NCBI RefSeq assembly: GCF_027484705.1
Contig: NZ_JAIXSL010000007.1
Location: forward strand, 434,001 to 498,000
Direction: 5' to 3'
Length of the DNA stretch: 64,000 nucleotides
Origin: Flavobacterium sp.
Lineage (GTDB): Bacteria > Bacteroidota > Bacteroidia > Flavobacteriales > Flavobacteriaceae
Of the stretch, positions 55,801 to 64,000 are shown in pieces. The stretch's first letter is position 1; each line of letters starts with the position of its first letter. The position numbers and the translations under genes were made by a program. The notes under the pieces are model-generated. The model was not told the DNA's origin, ran no database searches, and saw only the letters and a list, made by a program, of their open reading frames with translations.

Positions 55801-56264
55801 GACTTATAAGTCACGTATGGATTTTCCATATCGACCCAATAACCCATTTTTTCCGTAAGATCGTTCCACACGTCGGTGTAACGCATGACGGTTCTTTTAC
55901 AAGCTTCGTTGTATTCTTCAATCGAAATTTTGGTTCCGATGTCTTCTTTTGTAATTCCAAGTTCTTTTTCAGTGCCAAGTTCTACAGGCAAACCATGCGT
56001 ATCCCAACCGGCTTTACGCTTCACCTGAAAGCCTTTCTGGGTTTTGTAACGGCAGAAAATATCTTTGATGGCGCGCGCCATGACGTGGTGAATTCCGGGC
56101 AAACCATTCGCTGATGGCGGGCCTTCAAAAAACACAAATGGGGTATTGCCTTCGCGCGTGGTGACGCTTTTTTCAAATATGTTTTCCTTTTTCCAAAAAT
56201 CAAGAACTTCTGAGGCGACTGTAGGTAAGTCAAGTCCTTTGTATTCTGTAAACTTAGTGCTCAT
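52863..56264 (-). CDS. ileS: Isoleucyl-tRNA synthetase, type 2 with swapped HIGH motif
   Basis: 1133 residues, class I synthetase. The N-terminal signature reads PPSANGLPGIHHVM, so the HIGH motif is G57-I58-H59-H60. KMSKR is at 682-686. The connective (editing) peptide lies between (GWDTHGLPVE early, TTPWTLPSNTAL). Length and these features fit IleRS2, the eukaryote-like group that resists mupirocin. Charges tRNA-Ile. The upstream promoter uses TACTTTCG (one mismatch) near 56298. First gene of the ileS-dksA-like unit. Confidence 0.95.
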   Translation of the reverse strand: MSTKFTEYKGLDLPTVASEVLDFWKKENIFEKSVTTREGNTPFVFFEGPPSANGLPGIHHVMARAIKDIFCRYKTQKGFQVKRKAGWDTHGLPVELGTEKELGITKEDIGTKISIEEYNEACKRTVMRYTDVWNDLTEKMGYWVDMENPYVTYKSKYMESVWWLLKQIYDKDLMYKGYTIQPYSPKAGTGLSSHEVNQPGSYRDVTDTTIVAQFKAKSETLPEFLKGFGEIHILAWTTTPWTLPSNTALTVGPKIDYVLVETFNQYTFHHAKVVLAKNLVGKQFGKNFFESHDNADFENFADGDKKIPYRILAECKGQDLVGIRYEQLLPYTLPYQNPENAFRVILGDFVTTEDGTGIVHTAPTFGADDAKVAKEAVPEVPPMLVLDANGNPVPLVDLQGKFTSHMGEFADKYVKNEYYDEGTAPERSVDVEIAIRLKEENKAFKVEKYVHSYPHSWRTDEPLLYYPLDSWFIKITEVRDRMFDLNETINWKPKATGEGRFGNWLKNANDWNLSRSRYWGIPLPIWRTEDKKEEILIGSVEELYTEIEKSIQAGFQKENPYKGFEIGNMAESNYDLVDLHKNVVDEITLVSASGKPMKRESDLIDVWFDSGAMPYAQWHYPFENKDKIDENKDFPADFIAEGVDQTRGWFYTLHAIGTLVFDKIAYKNVVSNGLVLDKNGQKMSKRLGNATDPFKTIEEYGPDATRWYMISNANPWDNLKFDIEGIAEVRRKFFGTLYNTYSFFALYANIDQFKYEEAEVPLHERPEIDQWIISELNTLIKDVDAYYADYEPTKAARAISDFVQENLSNWYVRLCRRRFWKGDYAQDKIAAYQTLYTCLLTISKLGAPIAPFFMDKLYRDLTQNTKSEKFDSVHLAEFPVYVENFVDKSLESKMQKAQTISSLVLSLRKKEMIKVRQPLQKVMIPVLDKHQRAEIEAISDLIKAEVNVKEVEILDDGSGILVKQIKPNFKTLGPRFGKDMGLISKKIQEFTQEQINQLDTLGILNIEISGNTITLSQDDVEISSQDIEGWLVANSNGITVALDITISEELKQEGIARELVNRIQNIRKDSGFEVTDKIKVQLQNNDELEKAVHANVTYIKSETLTETLVFEGTITDGIDIEFDDIKTRILITK

Positions 56265-56344
56265 GGTATCCTTTTCTAAAATCGATTTGCGAAAGTAAGG
56301 AATTTTGGTTTATCCGCCACAAACTCCGCTTTTTTGCCTTAAAA

Positions 56345-58243
56345 TCATTGTGGTGTTAAAATCAGTGAAGTCTTGTAGAAATCATACGACGCATTGATCA
56401 AATCGCGGTATTCGTTATATCGTTCCACTTCGAGATGGGTAAAATTGTAAAACTCAACAATGTCAATTTTGACCGCTTCGCCCTCAATGACTGCTGTCGA
56501 CGAAAAACTGCCGATGACTTCGTTTTTATCGTTTTTGATTTCCTTTTTTATCGCCAGCGCATTGAGGTTCTTGACCGCATAACCCTTTGGAATTTTAAAT
56601 GTAATGCTGTGACTATATTTATTCGGATAAGAAATATCGATCGGATGTTTTCGGTTGGTTTCCTGATACAAATCGGTTTGCTTTCCTAACACTCGACCGA
56701 TGGAAATCAAGTAATTCTTGCCCGCATTTTCAATCCATGATTCGTTGATCTGCGCTTCGGTTTCAATCGTAAACGGCATTTGGTTGTCGTAATTGTACTT
56801 GTATTCCTTGTTGAGAAAATTAGATTTTTTAAGATCGACATCAAGCTCATTATAAACCATATTCTTGACAAATTCAGGGATTTTGTCTTCGGCGATATAC
56901 TTCAGGTAACTTCTGTAATAATAAGAACGATAGCCTGTGAATTCGCTTTTCTTATTTACGGTTACTTTTTCCATAGCCTCATCGATGCTGATTTCGCTGG
57001 TAGTTTTTACGATGTTATCGTCCATGGAAACGCCATCGATTTTTAGAAACGAAACATTGATGTTTTTTTTGCTGACTTCAAAATAGGCGGCATCATTGTT
57101 AACGCAAACAGAATTCGGCGGGCCGTAAGGCATCCAGTAATAAAACGGCGACACGTATTTTTTGGTTTCAGGAATGTAGATCAGGATTTCTGTCAGCATC
57201 GCCGGAACGACATTATCCTTGTCGAGATGGTTGTCAAACTTGTCCGTTGAAGCTAAGAATTGATATGGGATTTTGAGATAATCCAAGACATCTTTATAGA
57301 GATAAAGCACCATTCTTGGCGTAATTTTTTTCTCGTCGAAGATTTTTTTATAATTGTAGAAGCCGCCTTGGTCTGCAATCTCAATGTTTTCTTTGAGGTA
57401 AATATCCATTTTTTTGAGCCGCTCATCTAACGGAATCGAAACATCGTTGAGCTCTTGATCTTCAATGAATCTTTTGACCATCGATTTGGCGTTCGCGCCG
57501 TCGGCAAACGTATTGAGTTCGCGATAGTAGGATTCGTAATTGTAATTGCTGCTAACATCAACATAGTAATACACTTTTGCAATATCGGCTAAATTGGTGG
57601 CGCTCATCTCTTCCTTATAGGCCGGCAGATTGCTAACCGTAAATATTTTTTGTTTGCGGACGCTTTCGTCTTTCATGCCGTTGTAACCAAAAACATAAGT
57701 CGTGGCCGAACTCACGTTGGCGTTGATTTGGAACTTCCCTTCCAAAACCGGAATATCCCTTTGAAAATATTCCACACCGTTGAAATCGGGAAAGTCTTTG
57801 ATGACATAATAATACTCGATGATATCGCCTTTCTCGACGCCTCCAAACACGAATTGTTTTTCATCAGTTTGGTCTTTCTCGATGATTTTTTCTTTGGGCA
57901 ATTCTTCTATTTTTCCGTTAGCTTTAATCACTCGTGCTTTCAAATCGCGGTAATCGCGTACATATTTTTTGTTGATGCTTACTTTGTTATAATCGTTGAT
58001 ACCATCATCCGTGAGTATTTTTATGGCGCGGTGCATCACCACAAATGCTTTGTAAGTGTATTGGCCAACGCGGTTGTCGTAAAGCCTGTAATCTTTGAGC
58101 ACCACGGCCGGATAGCCTTTAAATTCCACGGGGATTTCCTTGAATTTTGGAACCGCTTCCCACTCGTAATTCTTGACTTCTTCCTGTTGTGAAAAAAGCA
58201 ATTGACCAATAAGTAAGGTAAGGAACAGCAATACTCTTTTCAT
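56345..58243 (-). CDS. DUF3857 protein with degenerate transglutaminase domain
   Basis: 632 residues with a signal peptide (MKRVLLFLTLLIGQLLFSQ). DUF3857 covers about 55-220 (VMHRAIKILTDDGINDYN). The following region has the transglutaminase layout, but where active members have the Cys motif (KYGDCKDMA) this one reads ITPRMVLYLYKDVL, with no Cys. It is therefore a catalytically dead paralog of its upstream neighbour. The gene starts inside that neighbour's stop (ATGA). Surface or periplasmic; role unknown. Confidence 0.85.
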   Translation of the reverse strand: MKRVLLFLTLLIGQLLFSQQEEVKNYEWEAVPKFKEIPVEFKGYPAVVLKDYRLYDNRVGQYTYKAFVVMHRAIKILTDDGINDYNKVSINKKYVRDYRDLKARVIKANGKIEELPKEKIIEKDQTDEKQFVFGGVEKGDIIEYYYVIKDFPDFNGVEYFQRDIPVLEGKFQINANVSSATTYVFGYNGMKDESVRKQKIFTVSNLPAYKEEMSATNLADIAKVYYYVDVSSNYNYESYYRELNTFADGANAKSMVKRFIEDQELNDVSIPLDERLKKMDIYLKENIEIADQGGFYNYKKIFDEKKITPRMVLYLYKDVLDYLKIPYQFLASTDKFDNHLDKDNVVPAMLTEILIYIPETKKYVSPFYYWMPYGPPNSVCVNNDAAYFEVSKKNINVSFLKIDGVSMDDNIVKTTSEISIDEAMEKVTVNKKSEFTGYRSYYYRSYLKYIAEDKIPEFVKNMVYNELDVDLKKSNFLNKEYKYNYDNQMPFTIETEAQINESWIENAGKNYLISIGRVLGKQTDLYQETNRKHPIDISYPNKYSHSITFKIPKGYAVKNLNALAIKKEIKNDKNEVIGSFSSTAVIEGEAVKIDIVEFYNFTHLEVERYNEYRDLINASYDFYKTSLILTPQ

Positions 58244-60132
58244 GATTTTGTCAGGATTATATTTTGATTGTATTGTTTTGTGATGCTTTTGATGGCCGTA
58301 TTCCAGGATTCGAACTGATCTTTTTCGACTAACAGCGTGTTGAGTTCCATTTTTTGGCTCACGAGAATTTTATTGCCTGCAGCGGTATATTTGATGTTGA
58401 CTTTGAGCATGTTGTTGGAAAAATTAAAATCATCCGGCTTATAACTCAATTGGTAGCCTTCAGGAAGCAAGACTTCATATTCAAAATTAAAAGCTTTCTT
58501 AAAATCGTAAGTAATCGGCGCTTTTCTTTTCTCGATATCGATGCGCGAATCGGCGTAAGGGAAAAACAATATCGGTTTAAAAACCAATTCATTTTCCACT
58601 GATTTGACCCATTTTTCCAAACCAAACTGGTACTGGATCTGCAACGGATTTTGCGTTAAATCATCATTTTTGACTTCAATATTGGAAGTGCTGATACTGC
58701 CGATAAAGCGCGACAAATAACTCTTGAGCATGTCTTCTTTTTCTGCGGTGGCTTTGTAATAAGCGATGAATTGCGTTTTTAAAAACCCTGTGAGCTCGAA
58801 ATCGGCTTTGCCTGTCAGTTTGTTGCCTTCAATCTGAAAACGGATTTTTCCCGCGGTATTGTTTTGGACGGCATCTACCACAGGAACAGGAACGATTTTA
58901 TAGTTCTGTTCATCAATTTTAAGCAAAGCTTGCTTTCCTTGAATGAATGGCGTAAAACCCGGAAATAGCGTATACTGCCCGGTAGCGTCAAGGAAATAAT
59001 ATTGTCCGGAGATTTTAGCCACAGCAATCATGTGGTTGTCTACAATCGGCGTCGGTACTTTTTCGTAAGTGTAATTGTTTTGGCGCGTTCCGATCCAGGC
59101 GGTGTAGGATTCTATGTTCGCAACATGAAGCATTTCATTGAGTAGGTTCGCCATATCCTTGCAGTCACCATACTTTTTCTGGAACACATCGGCCGCTTCT
59201 CTGGGAATATAACCGCCCATGCCATCCTCGAAAGCGACGTAATGCACTTTGGTTTGAACGAAATCGAAAATGGCTTTGGTTTTTTCGAGTTCGGTCGTCA
59301 ATCCTTTGATGAGTTCCTGCGTTTGGGTTTTCAGTGAAGACTGATCCGTTTTATTAATGTCTTTAATAGTTTGATAATAAAATTTATAAAGATTGTCGAC
59401 CGAACCCACGACGTTTTGTGTTCCCGAATCGTTTCTGTAATTTTTGATATAGTAAATCAGATGCGGCGAATAATAGGATAAGCTTGGAGCCGATTCAAAA
59501 ACTTCTTCCTTGTCGCTGTCGGTCAATTGCCACGAATAGATGTTGAAATCACCTTCCTTTTGCGTTGTAAACTGCACTTTCTCGGTGTCGTTGCCCAGTA
59601 AAACATAACCAATATCGATTGTATTAGCAACCTTTAAAGTGATTTTGGCGTCTTTACACTCTAAACCGTCTTTAAAATAAAACGGGTCTAAAAACTGGGG
59701 TTTCCGAAATTGTTTTTTATAGGAAGAATAGGTTTCAGAACCTTCCTTAAGGTTGGAGAAATAGTAATATTTGAACTTCTGGTCGTGGTAAAAGATATTT
59801 TCGATCTCGCGGTCTTCGGTAATGATGTTTCTGACTTTCTCTTTTTTCTTTTCCGGGGAAAGGCTGTAGGCTTCAATATCGCTGACTTCTTCAAACGAAT
59901 CGGAATAGTCAATACGGTTGCCTATGACTTCGCGGTTGTCTTTGTCGCCGACCCATTTTCTTTCTTCGGAAAACAAAGTCACTGAAGGCGCATTGCTTTT
60001 GACATCGAGCGTATAGTAATCCGATTTGCTGATGATATAGGATTTCGGTTTCGAAACCTGCGCCATTGTAGCAAAGGTGGCACTGCAGAAAACCAGGAGA
60101 ATACCGATATATTTGAATGGGATGTTGCTCAT
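58240..60132 (-). CDS. DUF3857 protein with intact transglutaminase-like domain
   Basis: 630 residues; signal peptide (VFCSATFATMAQ). DUF3857 at about 50-250. Transglutaminase core: KYGDCKDMANLLNEML (Cys), DNHMIAVAKI (His) and FLDATGQY (Asp), so the Cys-His-Asp triad is present. A beta-rich C-terminal segment follows. These proteins are exported in Bacteroidota; substrate unknown. The next gene (56345) overlaps by 4 bases. A TACTTTCG promoter variant is seen upstream near 60260. Confidence 0.88.
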   Translation of the reverse strand: MSNIPFKYIGILLVFCSATFATMAQVSKPKSYIISKSDYYTLDVKSNAPSVTLFSEERKWVGDKDNREVIGNRIDYSDSFEEVSDIEAYSLSPEKKKEKVRNIITEDREIENIFYHDQKFKYYYFSNLKEGSETYSSYKKQFRKPQFLDPFYFKDGLECKDAKITLKVANTIDIGYVLLGNDTEKVQFTTQKEGDFNIYSWQLTDSDKEEVFESAPSLSYYSPHLIYYIKNYRNDSGTQNVVGSVDNLYKFYYQTIKDINKTDQSSLKTQTQELIKGLTTELEKTKAIFDFVQTKVHYVAFEDGMGGYIPREAADVFQKKYGDCKDMANLLNEMLHVANIESYTAWIGTRQNNYTYEKVPTPIVDNHMIAVAKISGQYYFLDATGQYTLFPGFTPFIQGKQALLKIDEQNYKIVPVPVVDAVQNNTAGKIRFQIEGNKLTGKADFELTGFLKTQFIAYYKATAEKEDMLKSYLSRFIGSISTSNIEVKNDDLTQNPLQIQYQFGLEKWVKSVENELVFKPILFFPYADSRIDIEKRKAPITYDFKKAFNFEYEVLLPEGYQLSYKPDDFNFSNNMLKVNIKYTAAGNKILVSQKMELNTLLVEKDQFESWNTAIKSITKQYNQNIILTKS

Positions 60133-60338
60133 CTTGATGCCGTTTTTAGCTTCTCATTTGGTCGTAATGGCGTCATTCCAGAATCAGGAAAGACGCTTCG
60201 TTTTTAAAATTAGGCTTTTAGAATGGAAGTGAAATGGCTCATTTCTAAAAAAAGCCTTGCGAAAGTAATAAATAGTTGTGAGTTATAAGTGGTTCGGCGG
60301 CAAGTTTTTGCGTGAGTGATCGCGCGTTTGTCTGAGCT

Positions 60339-60372
60339 CTTTTTTAGGGCCGGGGTTCGGCCCTAAAAAAAG
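60339..60372 (+). repeat. GGGGTTC-loop hairpin, copy 5 (AGGGCC-stem variant)
   Basis: TTTTTTAGGGCC-GGGGTTC-GGCCCTAAAAAA, 12 pairs, with the same 7-base loop as copies 1-3 but an unrelated stem. Flanking sequence (GAGTCGCAAGAGCACGGCCC...GGGACACGCCCC) differs from the others. The rest of 60133-60467 shows a promoter-like TACTTTCG near 60260 and nothing else. Confidence 0.75.
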
Positions 60373-60411
60373 CGAGTCGCAAGAGCACGGCCCTTTTCGG
60401 GACACGCCCCA

Positions 60412-60446
60412 CAAAAAAAGAGGATGCTTGTGACAGACATCCTCCT
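60412..60446 (-). terminator. Terminator of the LRR protein gene
   Basis: GAGGATG / CATCCTC stem, 11-base loop, seven T after it when read leftward. Confidence 0.9.
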
Positions 60447-60467
60447 GATTTGAATTCTTGAATCCGA

Positions 60468-63137
60468 TTATTCCTTGGTGATTTTTACGACACCGGTTTT
60501 GTCTTTTGAGTACATTTTTACGAAATAGTTTCCGGCCGCGAGCTGGCTTAAATCGATTTTGTTGTCGATCAATTGGGCGCTTTGCAGCAACCTGCCGTGA
60601 AGGTCAAAAATTTCAACTTTCTGGATAGGTTTGTCATTTTGAATGTTCAAGATGTTTTTAACAGGATTCGGATATACTTTGAAATTTGACATGTCAAATT
60701 GTTGGTTCGCCAAAGCATTTCCTACAACGGTTTGTGTTTCGTTAGTCTGGATTGGGAAATTATAATCAAAGTAAATATCCGCTTGATTTCTCAGGACATC
60801 ATTGAGCAACACGGTCGGTTTGGTTTTGATTTTAAACACGACATAACCGTCATTATTGGCATCATCAAAAGGCAGGTTGATGTTTTCAAAAATGAATTCC
60901 ACTTTGTTGGTGTCGGAGATTTTGGTCACGCACGAATGCGACGCATGGGTCATTTGCAAAGAATTGACATCAAACATAGTAGTGTCGATCATATCTTTTA
61001 CGACGATATTTTGCGCAGCATAATTTCCGGTATTTTCAAAACGTATTTTATAATGAATGTATTTTCCAACCATCGCCGGACTGATTCGGTTGCCTTCAAG
61101 ACAGGTTTTGTCGTTCGGGTCGAAAGAATTCAGCACAAATTGTGGCAATACAAATTGGTTGTCCGCTAAAGTTTCGTCACCGGCAGTCGGAGTAATGGAA
61201 GCGGTGAAAGTAATTAAGTCATTTCCATTCAAAGGAGGCGTTTCCATGGGCGTGTTAAGATTTATGATAAAATCTATCGTACGCGACTCGAAAGGCTGTA
61301 AGTTGGTATAATCCCAAACCAATGAATTTAAGGCTTGAGTGGTTATTGTCGGATTGGCCGAGACCAAATCTATCACATCATCCTGAAAATCGAGCGTTAT
61401 TTGTCCGTTAGCGGTTTGATTTCCTTTGTTTTTGTAGACCAATCTGTATCTTACATTAAATCCAGGTCTTGGTGTATCCAATGCCAGCAACACGATTTCC
61501 AGATCCGGATGGGCTCCGTTGGGCGCAACACAGAAGTTTTGAGTGAACGGGCTCGCAATCGTTGGGAAGTCAACCTGAATGCTCGCGGGCGATATGGTGA
61601 AATACGTTGGATTTTCAAGTACCGGAGTAACCGTATGCAAACCAGCACTTACCGGCAAACTGAAGTTCCCCGAAGTATCTGCTACAATAGTTCCCGCTGT
61701 TGTTCCGCTGGCGATATTGTATTTTAAATTAGCGTAACCTAAATCACCGGCATCACAACCATTGGCGTTAGCATCTAATTTTGTAGTTCCTTCAATGGTA
61801 TAAAAAACACCGCCGGGGGTAAACGAACAGTAAGAATTCACCTCACAATTATTGTAGCCATACTGGGTGACCTTCTGTTGCATGCTGGCCATTTCACCTT
61901 CATCGGCACAGATGTAGAGTAATATAGGGTTGTTGTAAAAATTAAAACTGACGTTGCCGAAATTATCATTCCCTTCGAACTTTCCGTTTTTCATAAAAAT
62001 CGAAAGCAACTGGTTGTTGGCGCAATTCACGCCCGAGATACTGACGCACTCGGAAATGTCTAAGGAAAGTAACTGGTTATTATCACAATACAAAGAACTT
62101 AAATTTGACAATCCGGACAAATTAAGCGATAATAACTGGTTTGAAGAACACGAAAGGTTCGTCAGGTTCGTCAAGCCCGAAACATCAAGATTGCTTAACT
62201 GATTGGTGCTGCAGTCAATCCAGTTTAGGTTTGTGAGCCCCAATACATTTAGTGAATTCAGTTGATTGTGCGCGCAAGTCAAATAACTCAGGCTGCTCAA
62301 TCCTGAAACGTTTAAACTCGTCAGGGAGGTTTCAGTGATGGAGAGCGTCTGTAAACTCGTGCAACCAGACATATTCAGCGTTTGTATGTTATAATCCGAA
62401 TAAATGCTGAGCCATGTTAAAGCGCTACAGCCTGAAAAATTTAAAACGGTTGCCGGAGCATAATAGATATTAATTGATGCCAAACTAGTGCAATTGGAAA
62501 AATTAACATTCGACAGCACTGACCCGCCAATAGAATTGGGAATGTTAACCAAGCTAGTACAACCCGAAACGTTTAAAGTCTGCAATAAGTTGGTAGCAAA
62601 GCTTAACGTTTGCAAATTCGTGAGGTTTGACGTATTCAGGTTTGCAATCGCCGTTTGGTTGCAATCCACATATTCCAAGGTGTTGAGCCCTGAAAAATTA
62701 ATGGCCGTCAAGTTGTCGTTCTTAAAACAATCCAGACGTTTTAAAGCAGTGCCTACAATAATTAATGAAGTCAAATTATTTTCGTAGCAATACAATTCCT
62801 GCAGTTGAGATAAGGCCGATACGTCTAGGCCGGTAATCGTATTGCTGAAACAACTCAAGACCTTCATATTGGTGAAACTTGAGATTCCCGTCATGCTGCT
62901 GATACTCGAAAAATTGACATACAAAGCACTCACTTGTTGGGCTTCGGTCACCTGAATCTGCCCGTCGTTGTTGGCATCAATTTTAAACCATAGCCCCGTG
63001 AGGTTTTTGGCGATTTGAATTCCGTTGTCGGCCTGCAGTAATTTCGCTTTAAAATTAGCATCCGGAATCGTTACGATTTGTGCCGTCAGTTGCATCGAGC
63101 CCAGAACAGCCAGAAGGAAAAATAGTTTTGCTTTCAT
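60468..63137 (-). CDS. Leucine-rich-repeat cell-surface protein with T9SS sorting domain
   Basis: 889 residues from the ATG at 63135-63137; the frame extends 18 codons upstream but the signal peptide starts here (MKAKLFFLLAVLGSMQLTAQ). About residues 60-400 hold some 15 leucine-rich repeats of the LNVSGLTNLxxLxCxxN type. Next come two beta domains (one carboxypeptidase-like after NANGCDAGDLG) and a DUF11-like block starting FDPNDKTCLEGN. The last about 75 residues are a type A Por sorting domain (FKVYPNPVKNILNI, then AAGNYFVKMYS). Expected to cross by the type IX system and stay on or leave the surface. Adhesion or protein binding is plausible. Confidence 0.93.
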   Translation of the reverse strand: MKAKLFFLLAVLGSMQLTAQIVTIPDANFKAKLLQADNGIQIAKNLTGLWFKIDANNDGQIQVTEAQQVSALYVNFSSISSMTGISSFTNMKVLSCFSNTITGLDVSALSQLQELYCYENNLTSLIIVGTALKRLDCFKNDNLTAINFSGLNTLEYVDCNQTAIANLNTSNLTNLQTLSFATNLLQTLNVSGCTSLVNIPNSIGGSVLSNVNFSNCTSLASINIYYAPATVLNFSGCSALTWLSIYSDYNIQTLNMSGCTSLQTLSITETSLTSLNVSGLSSLSYLTCAHNQLNSLNVLGLTNLNWIDCSTNQLSNLDVSGLTNLTNLSCSSNQLLSLNLSGLSNLSSLYCDNNQLLSLDISECVSISGVNCANNQLLSIFMKNGKFEGNDNFGNVSFNFYNNPILLYICADEGEMASMQQKVTQYGYNNCEVNSYCSFTPGGVFYTIEGTTKLDANANGCDAGDLGYANLKYNIASGTTAGTIVADTSGNFSLPVSAGLHTVTPVLENPTYFTISPASIQVDFPTIASPFTQNFCVAPNGAHPDLEIVLLALDTPRPGFNVRYRLVYKNKGNQTANGQITLDFQDDVIDLVSANPTITTQALNSLVWDYTNLQPFESRTIDFIINLNTPMETPPLNGNDLITFTASITPTAGDETLADNQFVLPQFVLNSFDPNDKTCLEGNRISPAMVGKYIHYKIRFENTGNYAAQNIVVKDMIDTTMFDVNSLQMTHASHSCVTKISDTNKVEFIFENINLPFDDANNDGYVVFKIKTKPTVLLNDVLRNQADIYFDYNFPIQTNETQTVVGNALANQQFDMSNFKVYPNPVKNILNIQNDKPIQKVEIFDLHGRLLQSAQLIDNKIDLSQLAAGNYFVKMYSKDKTGVVKITKE

Positions 63138-63262
63138 GATTTCGCGTTTTATTGAGTTAACGTAAATGTAAATAAAATATCTCCAGCCCACTACGCTACA
63201 ATTAGAATTCGGCGGTTCTCAATAAGAATTCGATAATGATTTTAAAGGAATTCTACCGTCAG

Positions 63263-63976
63263 TTAGGAAAAAACTGCGGCCAGCACTTCAAGCGATTTTG
63301 GTTTTTTGAATCCGTCGAGGTGCATGCTGTAATAGTCTATCAGGATTTTGAGCAGCAGTTTTCGCTCGGTCACATGAAACGTTTTCTTGTCATTGTCAAA
63401 TTTCAGATCGATGAGTTTTTTGAACAGTTGCGTTTCGTGTTCGTTGAGGGAATTCAAAGCCGGCAGTGGAGAAAAAACGCCTTCTTTCATTTCAAAAAAA
63501 GGAAACTCTACCTCAGAAGTATCGGGATAAAAACCGAGATGTTTGGTGATTTCCAACAATAAGATCAAATGGAAATTGGCGATGTCGTCGTGATGGTCGA
63601 GCCAGTGCAACGCGGTTTCTAAAATGTTGAACAGCGCTTCGTTTTTTTCTTCTTCATGAATGGAATGCTGGAGCATTTCGGACAAAAACATGACCATCGT
63701 GCTTTTGAAAATATCCGAATGAATGGATTGGAACGGCGTTTCGATCTTGATTTCCTTAAGCTGCTCTAAAGTGCCTTTGTTTTTGTGAACCGCTTCAATT
63801 TCGAGAATAGACAAGGGTTGGAAATAGGCAATTTTCTGGTTCGATTTCCGCGACGAGAAAGCATCGCGCACAAAATAGGACTTGAGACCATCCGACAATG
63901 TAAAGCATTTTACAATCAGGCTTTTCTCCTGAAACTTGAGCGATGAAATGACGATGGCTTTGGTTTTGACTAGCAT
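63263..63976 (-). CDS. recO: DNA repair protein RecO
   Basis: 237 residues. An N-terminal OB fold (KTKAIVISSLKFQEKSLIVKCF) and a helical C-terminal domain (FHLILLLEITKHLGFYPD) fit RecO. It loads RecA on SSB-coated DNA with RecR in gap repair. The zinc cysteines seen in some RecO proteins are absent, as in many Bacteroidota. Complete; upstream DNA (63977-64000) is cut by the window edge. Confidence 0.92.
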   Translation of the reverse strand: MLVKTKAIVISSLKFQEKSLIVKCFTLSDGLKSYFVRDAFSSRKSNQKIAYFQPLSILEIEAVHKNKGTLEQLKEIKIETPFQSIHSDIFKSTMVMFLSEMLQHSIHEEEKNEALFNILETALHWLDHHDDIANFHLILLLEITKHLGFYPDTSEVEFPFFEMKEGVFSPLPALNSLNEHETQLFKKLIDLKFDNDKKTFHVTERKLLLKILIDYYSMHLDGFKKPKSLEVLAAVFS

Positions 63977-64000
63977 AAAAATTTTCAGTCAACGGTTTGC

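Noticed and set aside
61980..62880. Tandem DNA repeats in the LRR gene
   Set aside because: Explained by leucine-rich-repeat codons of the secreted protein.

Overview
This 64 kb window is chromosomal DNA from a member of the Bacteroidota, almost certainly Flavobacteriaceae and most like Flavobacterium. Four things point that way. (1) Many promoters fit the Bacteroidota housekeeping form TTG-N19/20-TAnnTTTG, and genes start without Shine-Dalgarno sequences. (2) Several families are typical of the group: an IPExxxVDY protein, a DHCW-motif cupin, a three-subunit succinate dehydrogenase with one cytochrome b, and a TraR/DksA-like protein that has lost most zinc cysteines. (3) A secreted protein ends in a type IX secretion (Por) sorting domain. 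(4) The acpP-fabF-rnc-IPExxxVDY-pyk gene order is familiar from Flavobacterium. No rRNA, tRNA, CRISPR array or complete insertion sequence was seen.

Layout. 1-2.3 kb: the N-terminal part of a receiver-domain regulator whose phospho-acceptor Asp is replaced by Glu, then a small accessory-looking operon that joins a nuclease-less, zinc-ribbon-degenerate IS1595-transposase-like protein to a P63C-domain protein. 2.3-14.8 kb: glyS, a comF relative, a lipoprotein, a nitrilase-family amidase, sdhCAB with a clear promoter, a Crp/Fnr regulator, pepP and small metabolic genes. 14.8-23.5 kb: an AddB-like nuclease and an AddA-like helicase-nuclease, separated by an OmpA/TSP3 porin and kbl. 23.5-28.8 kb: superoxide dismutase, two tandem copies of a probable small RNA gene, purF, a PfkB kinase, rnhA and purN.

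29-36.2 kb: acpP, fabF, rnc, IPExxxVDY and pyk, then dinB, a CYTH protein, RlpA and a four-helix membrane protein. 36.2-45.7 kb: pgi, an M23 peptidase lipoprotein, a tryptophan-dioxygenase-family gene and a DUF3108 gene in a tight operon, then hppD and hmgA for tyrosine breakdown, and an APC amino-acid permease. 45.7-56.3 kb: a patatin/outer-membrane-barrel fusion, uvrC, a PLP decarboxylase with 5-formyl-THF cyclo-ligase, lspA, a dksA-like gene and a class-2-type ileS carrying a swapped GIHH signature. 56.3-64 kb: two overlapping DUF3857 paralogs (one without the transglutaminase cysteine), a leucine-rich-repeat T9SS cargo protein and recO.

Most of the window is ordinary core genome. The parts most worth following are the two tandem small-RNA genes at 24.47-24.74 kb, the IS1595-like/P63C gene pair at 0.8-2.3 kb, and a dispersed intergenic element (five copies) whose hairpin keeps a GGGGTTC-type loop while its stem covaries. 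Next come the GIHH isoleucyl-tRNA synthetase and a possible structured RNA downstream of hppD. All functional statements come from reading the sequence; no database search was run.
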